A stretch of 64,000 bases of DNA from Golubevia sp. BC0850 (Eukaryota; Basidiomycota; Exobasidiomycetes; Golubeviales; Golubeviaceae): positions 620,001 to 684,000 of the forward strand of contig JAAVVG010000016.1 of assembly GCA_012976225.1 (NCBI GenBank), read 5' to 3'. Numbering within the stretch: the stretch's first letter is position 1; the number at the start of each line of letters is the position of its first letter. Shown here one piece after another: positions 1 to 11,020 of the stretch. The translations under genes were made by a program, and so were the position numbers. The notes under the pieces are model-generated. The model was not told the DNA's origin and made no database searches. It saw nothing but the letters and a program-made list of their open reading frames with translations.

Positions 1-1011
1 CCAGCTTCTTCAATTCATCACTTCAATACTGGAAACGTTCCCAATCAATCCACCGCAAGTCTTGGAACTTGGGACGCCTACAAGATGCAAGACGTTGGAA
101 CTCCTCCAGGTGGAGTCTACGACAATCCAATGGGAAGCAGCGTCTCTCTTGCCAACGCTGGAGCCGGAGCTGCTGCTGGAGGAGCTTTAGCCGCTGGAGG
201 TGCTGCAGCTCCAAGAGCTCGAAGTCCTCTAGCCCTCAAACCCTCGAGTGCTCCGGACGATGGGTTTGGAGGAGGAGGAGGTTCGAGTGTCCACTCTTCC
301 AATTATAATAATCCAACCTCCAATTTCAATTCCAATTCCAACTACAAAAACAACGATTCCAATCAACAACAATACCAAGAATACCATGATAACTCATTCG
401 GAAGTCAGTCTAACTCTGGAAATTACGATCAATCCAATTCTCGAGGCTACGATCGAGGATATGATCAATCGAATTCAAATTCTGGAGGTTACGATCAATC
501 GAATTCGGGTGGATATGATCAATCTTCCTACTCGAACCAATCTCAATCTCAACAGCAGCAAGGTTGGGGAGAACATCAAGCTGGAGATGCTGGAGAGTAT
601 TATCAAGACAACACTGATGCTTACCAGAGTCATTCAGGCGGAAGAGCTGTGTCAGGTTACGCTGCTGCCGCTTACGTCGACGAAGTGGTCGACACTGGAG
701 GTTACGATGATGGAGTCTATGATCAAAATCAAGATTACAGTGATCCTTATTCGAACGATCAGTACTATGGAGGTGGAGGTGGAAACCAAGATTATGGCTC
801 TGGAACGAATTCAGATTATAATCAACAACAGTCAGGATATCAACAGAATTCAGGATACAATCAACAAGGAGACTACAATCAACAGAGTGGATACAACAGT
901 CAATCAGATAGAAACTATAATCAAGGAGGTTACCAGAATAGTAACTCGGGAGGAGGAGGAGGGTCTAGAGGAGGATCCTATGGAAACTCGAGGGGGAACT
1001 ATAATCGTTAA
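1..1011 (+). CDS. C-terminal part of a prion-like, Q/N/G/Y/S-rich protein (5' partial)
   Basis: The reading frame is open from base 1 to a TAA at 1009-1011, so the gene begins left of the window; the ATG at 85 is probably internal. About 335 residues are visible. A short segment rich in G and A (roughly residues 45-80 of the visible part) is followed by a long low-complexity tail of Asn, Gln, Gly, Ser and Tyr, with repeated units such as GGYDQSNS and SGYNQQ, ending in a Gly/Arg/Ser stretch with GGSRGGSYGNSRG. This looks like the prion-like and RGG-type tails of RNA-binding or condensate-forming proteins, but tails of membrane or wall proteins can look similar. No folded domain is in view, so the function cannot be named. 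The next gene is convergent on the other strand. Confidence 0.7.
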   Translation, partial: PASSIHHFNTGNVPNQSTASLGTWDAYKMQDVGTPPGGVYDNPMGSSVSLANAGAGAAAGGALAAGGAAAPRARSPLALKPSSAPDDGFGGGGGSSVHSSNYNNPTSNFNSNSNYKNNDSNQQQYQEYHDNSFGSQSNSGNYDQSNSRGYDRGYDQSNSNSGGYDQSNSGGYDQSSYSNQSQSQQQQGWGEHQAGDAGEYYQDNTDAYQSHSGGRAVSGYAAAAYVDEVVDTGGYDDGVYDQNQDYSDPYSNDQYYGGGGGNQDYGSGTNSDYNQQQSGYQQNSGYNQQGDYNQQSGYNSQSDRNYNQGGYQNSNSGGGGGSRGGSYGNSRGNYNR

Positions 1012-1671
1012 ATCAATCTCTTCTCTTATTTCTTTCTCACAATTCAGCATCAAACACGTTCTTTGCTATCGGTACCCATAGAGCTTCTGTCCCAATTCTT
1101 CACATTCGTTGTCTACTGTCCCTCAAGACCCACACCCTCTTTCAGATCTCTGCTCTCACAAATCTCAAGTCTCTTATCTCATATTCAGTTGAATCCAACT
1201 CCTCTGTTCTTCTCTTCAAGTCGCTGAATCCAACCTTCTCATCTTCTCCTAACTTTCAAGTTCATTTGTATCTCCCAACCTCTCCCCCACACTCTTTTCT
1301 ATCCCTTATACATACGCAGCTAGGTTTTCTTCTTCTTCTCTCTCTCTCTCTCCCTTTATCTATTGCGTTCTGTCGTTGTTTTGTTAGTTTTCACTCACTC
1401 AACACATTCATTTTCAAGATCAGAAGCGAAATGAAATCATTCGCGTGAACCTTCTTTTCAAAATGTGGTCGCCATTTTTTAAGAAGTGTCATCACCCACA
1501 TCTCGCCTAACGAGCTCAGGCTTTTCTTTTTTGGTTTAAACAAGTGATTTCGATTTCTTCTATCACTGACTCTACAGCGACAAATCCATCAAAGAACCCC
1601 ACCCCATTTCAATGCTATTAACAGTTATTTCAAGTGACATATCTTTTTCTACTTTTCGTTTAATTTCTTGC
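1012..1671. other. Intergenic, pyrimidine-rich on + strand
   Basis: This stretch lies between two convergent genes. The + strand carries long CT-rich runs around 1030-1400. No conserved ORF, RNA gene or repeat was seen; it probably holds the two 3' untranslated regions. Confidence 0.5.
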
Positions 1672-3194
1672 CTAGAATTTCTCTACCCCTTTGACTTCTC
1701 TATCCGATCCCAGCACGATCCTAAGACCTTTCCCTTTCCAAAGCGATGTCTCAGAGTCAGAATTCTCTGCCTCAGATTTCTTGTTGGAGATGTTTGTGAG
1801 AGTTGACGAGAAGAGTTCATAGGAGGGGAAATATCTGTGAAGGGTGGGTTTGAGAGAAGTTTCCATCGTTGGGCCGGAGAGAAGAGAGAAAGAATCAAAG
1901 AGGTAGAAGGGCATTTTGATGAGAAAAAGAAAGGGGGTTGAAAAATGAGGGGAGATTGCTGAAAGAATTTCATTTCCAAGCTCATCTACACATCCTCCAA
2001 CAAAAAAAAGGCATAAACAAAGTTGATCTGCTTTTAAACTCACCTCTCAACAAACTTTTTGACTTGTTCTTGATTCATTCCTTTCCCACCATTCTTTCTC
2101 TTCATCTCTTCTTCGGCTTGCCATCTCCATTTCAAAACTTTCTCACAACCAAATGGATCTAAATCTTCCTCTCCTTCTTTTTTAGATTCTTTGAATTCAG
2201 ATTCAGGTAACAATTGAACAAAACTTTGTAGAAAGGGATACCAACTTTCTTTGAATTCTTTGAGATGTCGATTGATTTCTAAAAGGTTTTCTAAAGAGTG
2301 ATTTAAGAAGTAAGGTTTCCAAATCTCTTTGTCTTCTCCTGAAGCACTGGAATCAGAAACTTTATTCTTCTGATCTTGATAGATTTTTGTTAGATTTTCT
2401 TCGGATAGAGGTTGAAAACCTAAACACCAACCTTCAAAGATTACCACATTTAAAAAAGGTGGAACTTTTAAAGAAATCGTTTCTAAAGATCTATCACCTT
2501 GACCTTCGAATAAAGATTTATCATAGATTGGTAAATCTAAAGATTTGAAATCACCTTCTGAAGTCGGTTCATTGATGGTTGAGAGCTGTTTTAAGATTTC
2601 GGTACCTAATTCTAAGTCATGAGTTCCAGGTTGACCTCTTCCATGGAGTAGTTTGTTATCGGAATTATTGGATTTCAAGGATTCTAAGGAAGAATGAGGT
2701 AGGTAGAGATCTGGGAGGTTGGAGATGGGAGGGAAAGAATGCCAAGGCTTTAAGTGAATTGGATAGAATGGAATGTGAAGGAGTGACCTTTGATTCTGAA
2801 TGAACTCACCGTCTAAACTGTAGATTGCTACGTTGAGATTGTGAGGTGAAGAAGACAGAACTTGTTTCACAGAGCTGGTTATCGTCGTTTTGCCTGAGAC
2901 CGCGAAGTCCGCGAGATGGAAGAAAGAAGTAACATGGTAGGACAGAAATTGGTGTGTACTGTTAGCTTCGACTCTGCGATTGAAAGCATTGTATTCTGAT
3001 TAAGATCTGATGTACTGACCACTTCCTTGAGGACCTTGAAGGCCAACTATCAGTGGTGCAAAATTAGTTAAACTTCTGGTTTGATTTGAGACTTTCAAGT
3101 TACTCAATTCACTTAGAATTTGATCAGAGATGAGTCGAGTCTTGTAGGATGACATGGATTCATTTGATAATCGTTTTAATCCTTCTTCCATCAT
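1672..3194 (-). CDS. D-glycerate 3-kinase / Tda10-type ATP-binding kinase
   Basis: Three exons: 3194-3020, 2893-2044 and 1834-1672 (395 residues). Introns are 3019-2894 and 2043-1835. The first intron splits the P-loop; splicing restores GPQGSGKTT at about residues 54-62. Downstream come LLHGRGQPGTHD and VVIFEGWCLGF, both signatures of the fungal Tda10 / plant glycerate kinase family within the P-loop kinase fold. The third exon supplies the expected end, YFPSYELF. The family member characterised in plants phosphorylates glycerate to 3-phosphoglycerate in photorespiration; the fungal role is less clear. Without splicing, exon 2 stops right after FVER, so a simple ORF call would lose the C-terminus. 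It is transcribed away from the copper radical oxidase through a 600 bp divergent region. Confidence 0.88.
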
Positions 3195-3803
3195 CGAGAG
3201 TTAATGCAAGAAAGGAGGGGCCGTTACAACGAAATCTCCGCGGGAGAACGAGCACGGCAACGTGGAAGGTCGTCGGAAGCCCGTGTTCTTGTATGAGATT
3301 CGTACGCGGGAAATCTTGGTCTTGTCAAACACACCACTTGAAATTCTTTTCTTCTTCTTCTTGAAGATCTTCTCTTAACCAATCTTCAAGAACTTTCTTT
3401 TCTTCTCCTCGAATCGCTTCTGGATTCGATCTTAGTCTTTGCCTCTTCTCAATTGCTCAAACCCTTTTTTGCCCAAAGACTTGGAACCCCTTCAAGGTCC
3501 AAACCCTCAACTGTCTCTAACCTCAAACAGATTTCTTATTCCTTAATCTCAATTTGTGAGTATTCAATTCAACGAATCATCAAATGGGATCAAACCGGCA
3601 AAGGTTAGAGAGTGGTGCTTGATACATAGGATCGGCTCAAACATCACCTCTTGGCTCTACCCTACCCTACACTCAAACTCTCTCTTTCTTTCTTCTCAAT
3701 TTGACTTCCGACACCTTTTCTTACTTCTACCTGCTTGACTATCTGATCACCTTTCAACAGACTCAAAACAACTGGCAGAATCTCACAAAAGTTCTTCAAG
3801 ACC
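3195..3803. other. Divergent intergenic region
   Basis: About 610 bp between the glycerate kinase start (-) and the copper radical oxidase start (+), so it must hold both promoters. The right part is CT-rich on the + strand, as is common just upstream of fungal start codons. No clear TATA box was seen. Confidence 0.5.
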
Positions 3804-6563
3804 ATGCGTTTCTCAACCTCTTCACAAGCGACCCTACCGCTCCTATCCACAGCTGTCACTCTCTCTTTACTCTCCACTACAGCTCAAGCTGGTGCAGCTC
3901 CTGGAGAGTATGAAGTAGTTCAAGAAGACTCTTTAGCTTCCGCTATGAGTGAGTAGAGCAGTCAGGTTCAGAGTTTGGCAGGAGGGATTGGTCATGCACA
4001 GCCCTGCCAAGATGGGAAGGCAGGGGTGATGGTCTCTTTGAAAGGATGGAGGGATTGAAGAGGATTCATGTGGATCGACATGTAGATGCAGAATCTGCTT
4101 GTCAAGGCGTAGAATTTTGTGGGAACTTGAGACTGACGATTTTGCTTCAACCCCCCCCCCCCTTTCTCCCTCGAACCCTCCCTCTCGAACGCCATTTCTC
4201 CCTTGAAAAATCAAGTGCTCTTTCTAATGGGAGATACTACTGCTGTTATTTTGGACAAAGTGGAAGGAAATGCCAAACTAGATGACTCAAATCAACCAAT
4301 CTTCGGTAGTTTGTTCAACTTAGAAGACAACACGTAAGTTTCTTTACCTTTTTGAAGCCGTCTCCCTCTCATCTCTACTGACACTCTTCCTCTTTCTCTC
4401 TCTCTCGACAGCGTCCGTGGAGTTGCCACCCAGACCAATGCTTTCTGTGCTTCTGGTTTAGCTCTAGGAAACGGAACTCATATGGTAGCTGGAGGAAACA
4501 ATGCTGCTGGAGTTGGTGGTGCATTAGCTGAAGGTGGAGCTGCTCCTTACTACAATTATGATGGAAGGAAAGCTGTTCGACTCATGGATTACAATTCTGA
4601 TCCTTCTCAGCTTTACTGGAATGATGGTCCAAATGGAAATCAGATGGCTTCTTATAGATGGTGAGTTGAGGACAAGAGAGACTCGGATTCTTCTTGCTTT
4701 TGCTAAATCACGTTTCTTTCCTTCATTCACTCGAATAGGTACCCTGGTATCGAAGGATTAGCAGATGGAAGTGTTGTTCTGATTGGAGGTTACATCAACG
4801 GAGGTGAGTAGGGGTTCGGTCAACCTTTCTTTGGCCCTCGAGAATTTGAGTCAAGTTCGAGATCTCTTGGGATCTTTTTCTAACTTCTGCTCCCCTTTTA
4901 TCTCTTTCAATCTCTCAGGATACATCAATCGTAACTACCCAAACATCGATCCAGCTTACGAAGGAACGCCAGGAGCCAGTACTCCAGATAACATGCAAGG
5001 AGGTGCTAACCCAACCTACGAGCACTGGCCAGCTAAGGATGGAGACATGCAAGTCAACGATTTCATGGTCAAGACTTCTGGGTTGAACTCCTACGCTCAC
5101 ACCTTCCTTCTACCATCTGGAAGGATCTTCATGCAAGCCAACTACTCCACTACTATCTGGGATTCTCAATCAAACACTTTCGAAGATCTTCCAGACATGA
5201 CTGATAGAGTCGTCCGTGTCTATCCAGCTTCTGGTGCGGTAGCCATGCTTCCTTTAACCAAGGAGAACAACTACACTCCTACGATTCTCTTCTGTGGAGG
5301 TACTAATGGATTAGATGATCAAGGATGGGGATCTTACGCTGGACCAGCTACCAACACTTTAGACATCACTGCTTCTACTGATTGTTCTTCAATCACTCCA
5401 GAGAATGCTGATGGTACCACTAATACTGATGCTGCTTACGATTCTGAAGAACAGATGAAAGAAGGAAGAACTATGGGTCAATTCATTCATCTTCCAACTG
5501 GTCAAATGGTCATTGTTAATGGTGCTAATAAAGGAACCGCTGGATATTATAACACTTCTTTCAATATTTTAGATGATGGAACTCAAACTGAAGGTTTAGC
5601 TCAAGATCCAACTTATACTCCTTTACTTTATGATCCAGCTATGCCAAAAGGTTCTCGTTTAACAGATGCTGGTTTCGGTGCTTCAACTATTGCTAGACTT
5701 TATCATTCTTCTGCTATTCTTCTTCCAGATGGTGCTGTTTTGGTTGGTGGTTCTAATCCTCATGTCGATGTTGTTCAGAATATGCCTGTTGGAACTACAC
5801 CAACTGCTTACAACACTACTTATGAATTGGAGAAATGGTACCCCTCTTATTACTTCGAGAAAAGACCAATGCCAACCAAACTTCCAACTCAAATCAGTTA
5901 CGGAGGAGATTACTTTAACATCTCCATGGATGCTGATTATATGGGAGACAACGCTAACTACAAAGCTGCCAACACCAAGATCATGATCATTAGACCTGGT
6001 TTCTCAACTCACGCTATGAACATGGGACAACGTTCAATGGTGAGTTCATGTCTTGAGAGCCAAGGTGCTGAGAGCTAAATCTCACTTTTTAGATCTCTCG
6101 ATTTTTGAGCTCTCAACGCTTCAACCGTCTTCATTTACTAACCATTCCCTCCTTTCATCCCCTCTTTCTTCGTTTTCTCCAGCAACTCGAACACTCCTAC
6201 GAGGTCCACTCCGACAACAGTGTCACCTACATGGTCAACCCTCTACCAAACAACCCTAATTTGATTGTACCAGGTCCAGCTCTAATCTTCGTCACCATCG
6301 ACGGAATCCCTTCAAAAGGAAAACATCTCATGATTGGAGATTTAGAAAACAAAGCTGTACCAGCAAATCCAACTGTCGGTGCAGCTCTAGCTGCTCTTCC
6401 AGCAGCTGTTAACAGCTCTTCAAGCTCAAATAAACCATCAAGTAATGGAGGTAGTGGTAGCAACGGTGATAGTTCTTCAGCTAATAACAATCAACTTTCT
6501 AGAAGCGTCACCTTTGCTGCTGGAGGATTCGCTCTTCTAGCTGCTTTGGCTTGTGCTCTCTGA
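3804..6563 (+). CDS. GPI-anchored copper radical oxidase (glyoxal oxidase-like)
   Basis: Six exons: 3804-3948, 4216-4333, 4412-4660, 4739-4803, 4919-6039, 6183-6563 (692 residues). It starts with a signal peptide (hydrophobic LLSTAVTLSLLSTTAQA). The mature N-terminus MMLFLMGDTTAVILDKVE matches the glyoxal oxidase start. All five copper/radical residues of the family are present: Cys in AFCASG (about 99), Tyr in RWYP (172), Tyr-His in RLYHS (454-455) and His in FSTHAM (557), corresponding to Cys70, Tyr135, Tyr377, His378 and His471 of glyoxal oxidase. The C-terminus is Ser/Asn-rich and ends in a hydrophobic tail, typical of a GPI anchor. Known relatives oxidise simple aldehydes or alcohols and release hydrogen peroxide outside the cell. 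The first intron (267 bp) contains a C homopolymer. The substrate cannot be read from sequence. Confidence 0.93.
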
Positions 6564-7514
6564 TCGTCGGTTTCTTTTCTTCTCCAAAGTCCGACTCTCA
6601 AAGCATCTAACCTTCTTCAAACAATCTTTACATTCATCTATTAAAGCTTCTAGGTTGTTTGGACAATCTTGGTCTTTCTCTCGAAAACAACTCACGAAGG
6701 AATTTCTCAACATAAAAATATCATCAATCCAGAATTCTGACTCTAGTTTTTTCTTCCCGTTCTTGTTGCAAATCATCCCTCCTCATAAATGTCTTCTTAC
6801 ATCACTCAACCCCCTCTTTCTCTGTTTGCTTGTCTTGGACTCTCTACTACTTCTTCATAGGACAATTTCTTTTTTCACTCACCCCCTTTTTTTTAAGACC
6901 TCACAAACCCAAACATCCCTTCTAATGCAAATACACGAGATCTTTCTTTCTTTCTCTTTTCCTTGTTTTCTCTCTTGTCGCAGTCATAATTACATTCTTT
7001 ACAGTTGTTTCTTTCTTGGATCCCTTCGGATGTTTGACTTTTTGTGCTGATTTGGTGACTTTGAAAAGGATCGGAAGAGAAGTTGAGGTAGAGGTAGGGA
7101 GTTGCGTCCAATCGGAAATGGGAAGGGAAAAGAGGATAGATAGTGTTGAAAAGAAGAAAGAAAGAGGAATTGAAGAAGGCAAATGAGATTTATCGGAGAG
7201 ACAGAGAACGGAGACTTTACGACAAGACGAACTATGTAGAGAAAGCCTCCGAAGGTAAACATGATTGCATCTTTAATCTCCAGTCTAACAATTCAATCAA
7301 GTCTCGAAAACAGAGTGGAGAGAAACGGTGCGGAGCCGAACGAGATCAAAAAGCCATCTGATGTTGACGACCCCAAGATGGAATGAAGATGAGGGGATGC
7401 GTCAGCGTCAAGTCAAAGATTGATTCGCGTCTCGAGATATGTAATCGTCGAAGTAAAGGTTGATTTTTTCTGATTGAGTCAAAAAGAGTGCAAGGTAAGC
7501 ACTGGAGAAGATCT
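6564..7514. other. Convergent intergenic region, nothing recognised
   Basis: About 950 bp between the stop codons of two convergent genes. Long T/C-rich runs (about 6730-6960) and A/G-rich runs (about 7070-7250) are visible. The ORFs here show no family motif and look like chance frames. It probably holds 3' untranslated regions. Confidence 0.45.
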
Positions 7515-9595
7515 TTACAAAGCGTAACGGAACTCAGTTTTTCTACTTCTAGGGCGAGCAACTTCAGTTGCTTCAGCTTCAGTGTCTTGATTGGAATGTT
7601 GAAAGGCTTCAGAAACAACTGGTTTAGTGATTTGAGGATTTTCAGCCTTGCTGACTTTATCATCTTCCTTTTTGAGATTTGAGGACGAATTTGGTTGAGC
7701 TCGACCTGCTGATACTGCTGAAAGAACTCCATCTTGATCCTTGGTTAAGAGGTCTAGCTCTTCTAACACCTTGTTCTCCTTGATCAAGCAATGACGAAGT
7801 ATCAATGCTGCACCAATGGTAAGAAAAGAGAAGCCAGCATTGCAGCTCATGGCGGGGATGAAACGTGGTTTGTACCTTAAAAATGGATAAACCGAGGAGT
7901 ATGGTCAGATTAGAAGGTAAGAAAGAGAATTACAGAACTTTTTCTCTACTCACTTGTCCGCGTAGATGTATGGAGAGTATATCTGAGCAAGTTGAGCTAC
8001 CATATTGACGATTGCGTAGGAGCTCGCTCTCTTGCTCTTTGGTCTAGGAATCGTCGATGAAACCCAAGCTAGAGCTGGGACGTATGAAGCGTAGACTCCT
8101 CCAAGACCAAGGAATACGGAAAGGTATCTAGGACCCGTTGAGATAGTGGCAGCAGCAATGACGTAGCCGATGACAGCGAACACCATTGGGACGCAGATGT
8201 GCCAACATCTGTTTCCTGTACGGTCAGAGTTCCAGCTCGTGAGAAGATTGACGATAGTAGCAAAGACATATGGAGGACTTTGAAGTAGTAGAGTGTTGGT
8301 CTTACTGTAGCCGAAAGTGTTGATGACAGTTCTGCGAGAGGAGACAGCAACACGTCGTCAGCCGAGGAGCTTCGTCCAGCATTCAAGAAAGCAAACTCAC
8401 GGAATAAACTGAGTAAAACTAGCTGCAGATGTCTTGAACAAAACGATAGCCACCAACAACCAAACCTTGTAGTCCAGAATCGAATCTCTTAAACCTTTCC
8501 AGACAGAAGTTCTCTCCTCGTCAGCTTCCCCAGCATCTCTTTCCAGTCTCAGCACGGCTATGGCTCTTTCCTTCTCGCTCAAGAAACGGGTGTTGCTTGG
8601 GAAATCTGGAAGAATAAAGAGACCTAAGATAGCGAAGAACACCGTAAGACATCCTTCGATGATGAAAAGCCATTGCCAGGCTTTGATCGATCGCTTGCCA
8701 TCGAGTCCAGCCTGGATTCCGGCTGCCAGTAGACCACCGAAGGCACCAGAAAGTAGCGATCCGGAGTACAGTATGGCCGTACGAGTTGCTAGTTCTTTCT
8801 TAGTGTACCACGAAGATAGAATGTAGAGAGCACCTAGTGTTGACAAAGGGGCGTGGAATCAGTTAATTCTCAATTCTCGAGCAACGAGAGACTTCGTCGC
8901 CAAAAGCACATACCTGGAAAGTAAGGAGCCTCGATCAGACCTCTGTTAGAAGAGAAGGGGAGAAAAATCAGTTCCGATTATGTGTAGATTAGCCAGTTAA
9001 CATCGTTCCTGTTAGAGTGTTAGGTAGCCGCGTGGCAGACGATTACTCACAGAAAAAATCTTTGAACAACTAGGCCTTTGAAATCAGTCACAAGAGCAGC
9101 CAGGGCTGCCACCAAGCCCCAAGCTAAACAGGTGAGAGGTAAGTAGATGCTTGGTCTGACGCGAGTGAGCAGCATGTTACTTGGAAGTTGTCCGATGACT
9201 GATATGAGAAAGACAGGGGCGAGAGAAAACATGAGCAGAGGCTGTTGGTGAGTTCGATGCTCAGGAAAGAAGTAAGACTCACTATATCCTGCGAACAAGA
9301 CTGAAATTGCGACCTGGTAGTCTCCGTCCTTCATGTTCAAATCATCTTCAATTCCTTGAACTCTCGCACTTGCCAGGGCGTTTCTATCGAGGTAGTTGAG
9401 ACAGATGAAGACGAAGAAGATTGGCAATAGAGCCCAGTCAATCTTTCTCAAAAGCAAAGCTTCTTGACGTTTGAACTCTTCAGGACTGAGGGCATTTACT
9501 TCGTCTAAGAGGTTGGGATCGGAAGTTCTAGGCAAGGGGGCCACAGACAGGGCGACTGACTCTCGATTCGTCTTCGATTTGGTTTGAGGAGCCAT
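7515..9595 (-). CDS. MFS transporter, anion:cation symporter (Dal5/Tna1-like) family
   Basis: Six exons: 9595-9283, 9198-9051, 8942-8914, 8833-8401, 8331-7954, 7875-7515 (553 residues). The third exon is only 29 bp and completes the family motif RFFLGLIEAPYFPG. Other landmarks are LNYLDRNALASARVQGIEDDL near the N-terminus, GQLPSNMLLTRVRPS, SWYTKKELATRTAILYSGSL, WQWLFIIEG and a DRTGNRCWHI segment before the later membrane helices. This is the fungal ACS family, which imports allantoate, nicotinate, pantothenate or similar organic anions at the plasma membrane. The substrate cannot be assigned. The cytosolic C-terminal tail is about 85 residues, charged and variable. Confidence 0.92.
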
Positions 9596-11020
9596 CTTCG
9601 CTGTTTGGAGGTAGGAGAAACAAAGAAGAAAAGGAAGAAGAAGGAGCCCTTTAGATGAAGTTTTGGCCGCACTGTCCTCAGTTCACTTTAGACTGTTTCG
9701 TTGCCGCTGGTTCGGCATGTCCGTTACTTCCATTCATATCCTTTCCGAACTTCGGGATGTTTAAACTCCTGGAGGAGTTGAAGGAAATCGATAGCTCCAT
9801 TTCTCCTTTTCCTTGAGTCCCTTCATTGGTTTTGACTTTTTCCAACAGGAGAACTCAGCGACGTCTCTGTTCAAGTGCTGAGTTCTTGCCGGAGTGCACT
9901 GTGAGCTGGTCGTTTCTTTGGATCGACAAAAAAGGAAGAGAAGTTCTCAGATGGAATGGTCGAGTTGAAAATTGAATACGTCCATGAGAACAGTAGACGT
10001 GAACGAAAGAAGGAGTGCCGACGAGAAGATAGGAGAGAGGAGCAGAAGAGAATATAGCATTCGAAGCGTTGAAAGAGAAACTGTTAAGAAATCAAATGAA
10101 ATCGAAAGACTCTTATAGTGAGTTAGCCCTCCGAGAGTTGGCCTGACGACACTGAAAGACAACTCTCTTTGGAGGGCATGACTACCTCTTTGATCATCAA
10201 TCTGATTACCCCATCAATATGTCTGCCATTGTAAAATAAGTAGAGGGGGATCCTTCCTCCAGGACCGGATAAAATCAGTAGTCTGGTGTCGACTCTAGAC
10301 GAAGTCCTTTTTTGCAAAGTCAAGGAAGGAGGACTCCACTCACTCTTAATCCCAAGTGGAATGTAGTGATTTTAGCCAATGTTTCGAAGGAATTGGGGAT
10401 CCGAACGAGGCGCTGCTTTGTCAAAGTCGTAATGTTTTGAAGCTGAAGAGACTAGGAGAGAGAGGAATGGAGGTTTGCTTCTCGGGGTCGATTATTGATG
10501 AACTCAAAGCTAGAGACTTGATGAAGCCTCCTTCTTCAACTGCTCTATGCGGAACTTGAGAGACAGAAGTCACTTGGGATGGTTTGAGACAGATGTTCTT
10601 CAGTAGGAAGGAGCAGAAACTGCGATGACCGAGCTTAGACGTCAAAGAAAGTACGAAGAGGGTCGAGTCTCTCAAATTGAAAAGGAAATACAATGAAGAC
10701 AACGACTGATCGTTCATAATAGAAGAGCTTTTAGAAGAGAAGGTAAAGGAATTAGCATCTGCAAAAAGATTGGAGTCAAGTTGGAATTGATGTGAGGAAG
10801 CCCGGAGTTTTAGAGGGTATGAAATTCATTTCATAAAAAAGCGTAGACACACATCTTTTCGAATGGAATCTGCAGGTTCCCGCTCCTGGATTCGATGTGG
10901 TGGATGAGGTCGGTGTTAAGGAGAAGTGCTCGGAGGATTTGATCCCTCTTAAAACTCAAGGTTTCCCTCTTCGTCTTCTTCTTCTCCCCAATTATTTTTC
11001 TCTAAAGCGAAATCAAAAAA
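9596..11020. other. Gene-poor 1.4 kb with a possible coding remnant
   Basis: No complete gene was found between the MFS start and the hydrolase fragment. The left part must contain the MFS promoter. At about 10873-10970 the + strand has an open frame preceded by an AG that reads VPAPGFDVVDEVGVKEKC, which looks like ordinary protein sequence. I cannot assign it to a family or extend it, and it may be a remnant. The rest shows only short unconvincing ORFs. Confidence 0.4.

Noticed and set aside
1672-2043. Treating the ORF at 1672-2043 (-) as a separate small gene
   Set aside because: Its second half is the third exon of the glycerate kinase (YFPSYELF), joined in phase to FVER.
4149-4161. Poly-C tracts near 4150 and 13555 as possible regulatory or recombination sites
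   Set aside because: They are simple homopolymers in non-coding sequence with no partner or repeat nearby.
9600-10900. A hidden gene in the 1.3 kb upstream of the MFS transporter
   Set aside because: Short ORFs on both strands lack splice-linked continuity or family motifs; only a brief protein-like remnant near 10900 was kept as a note.
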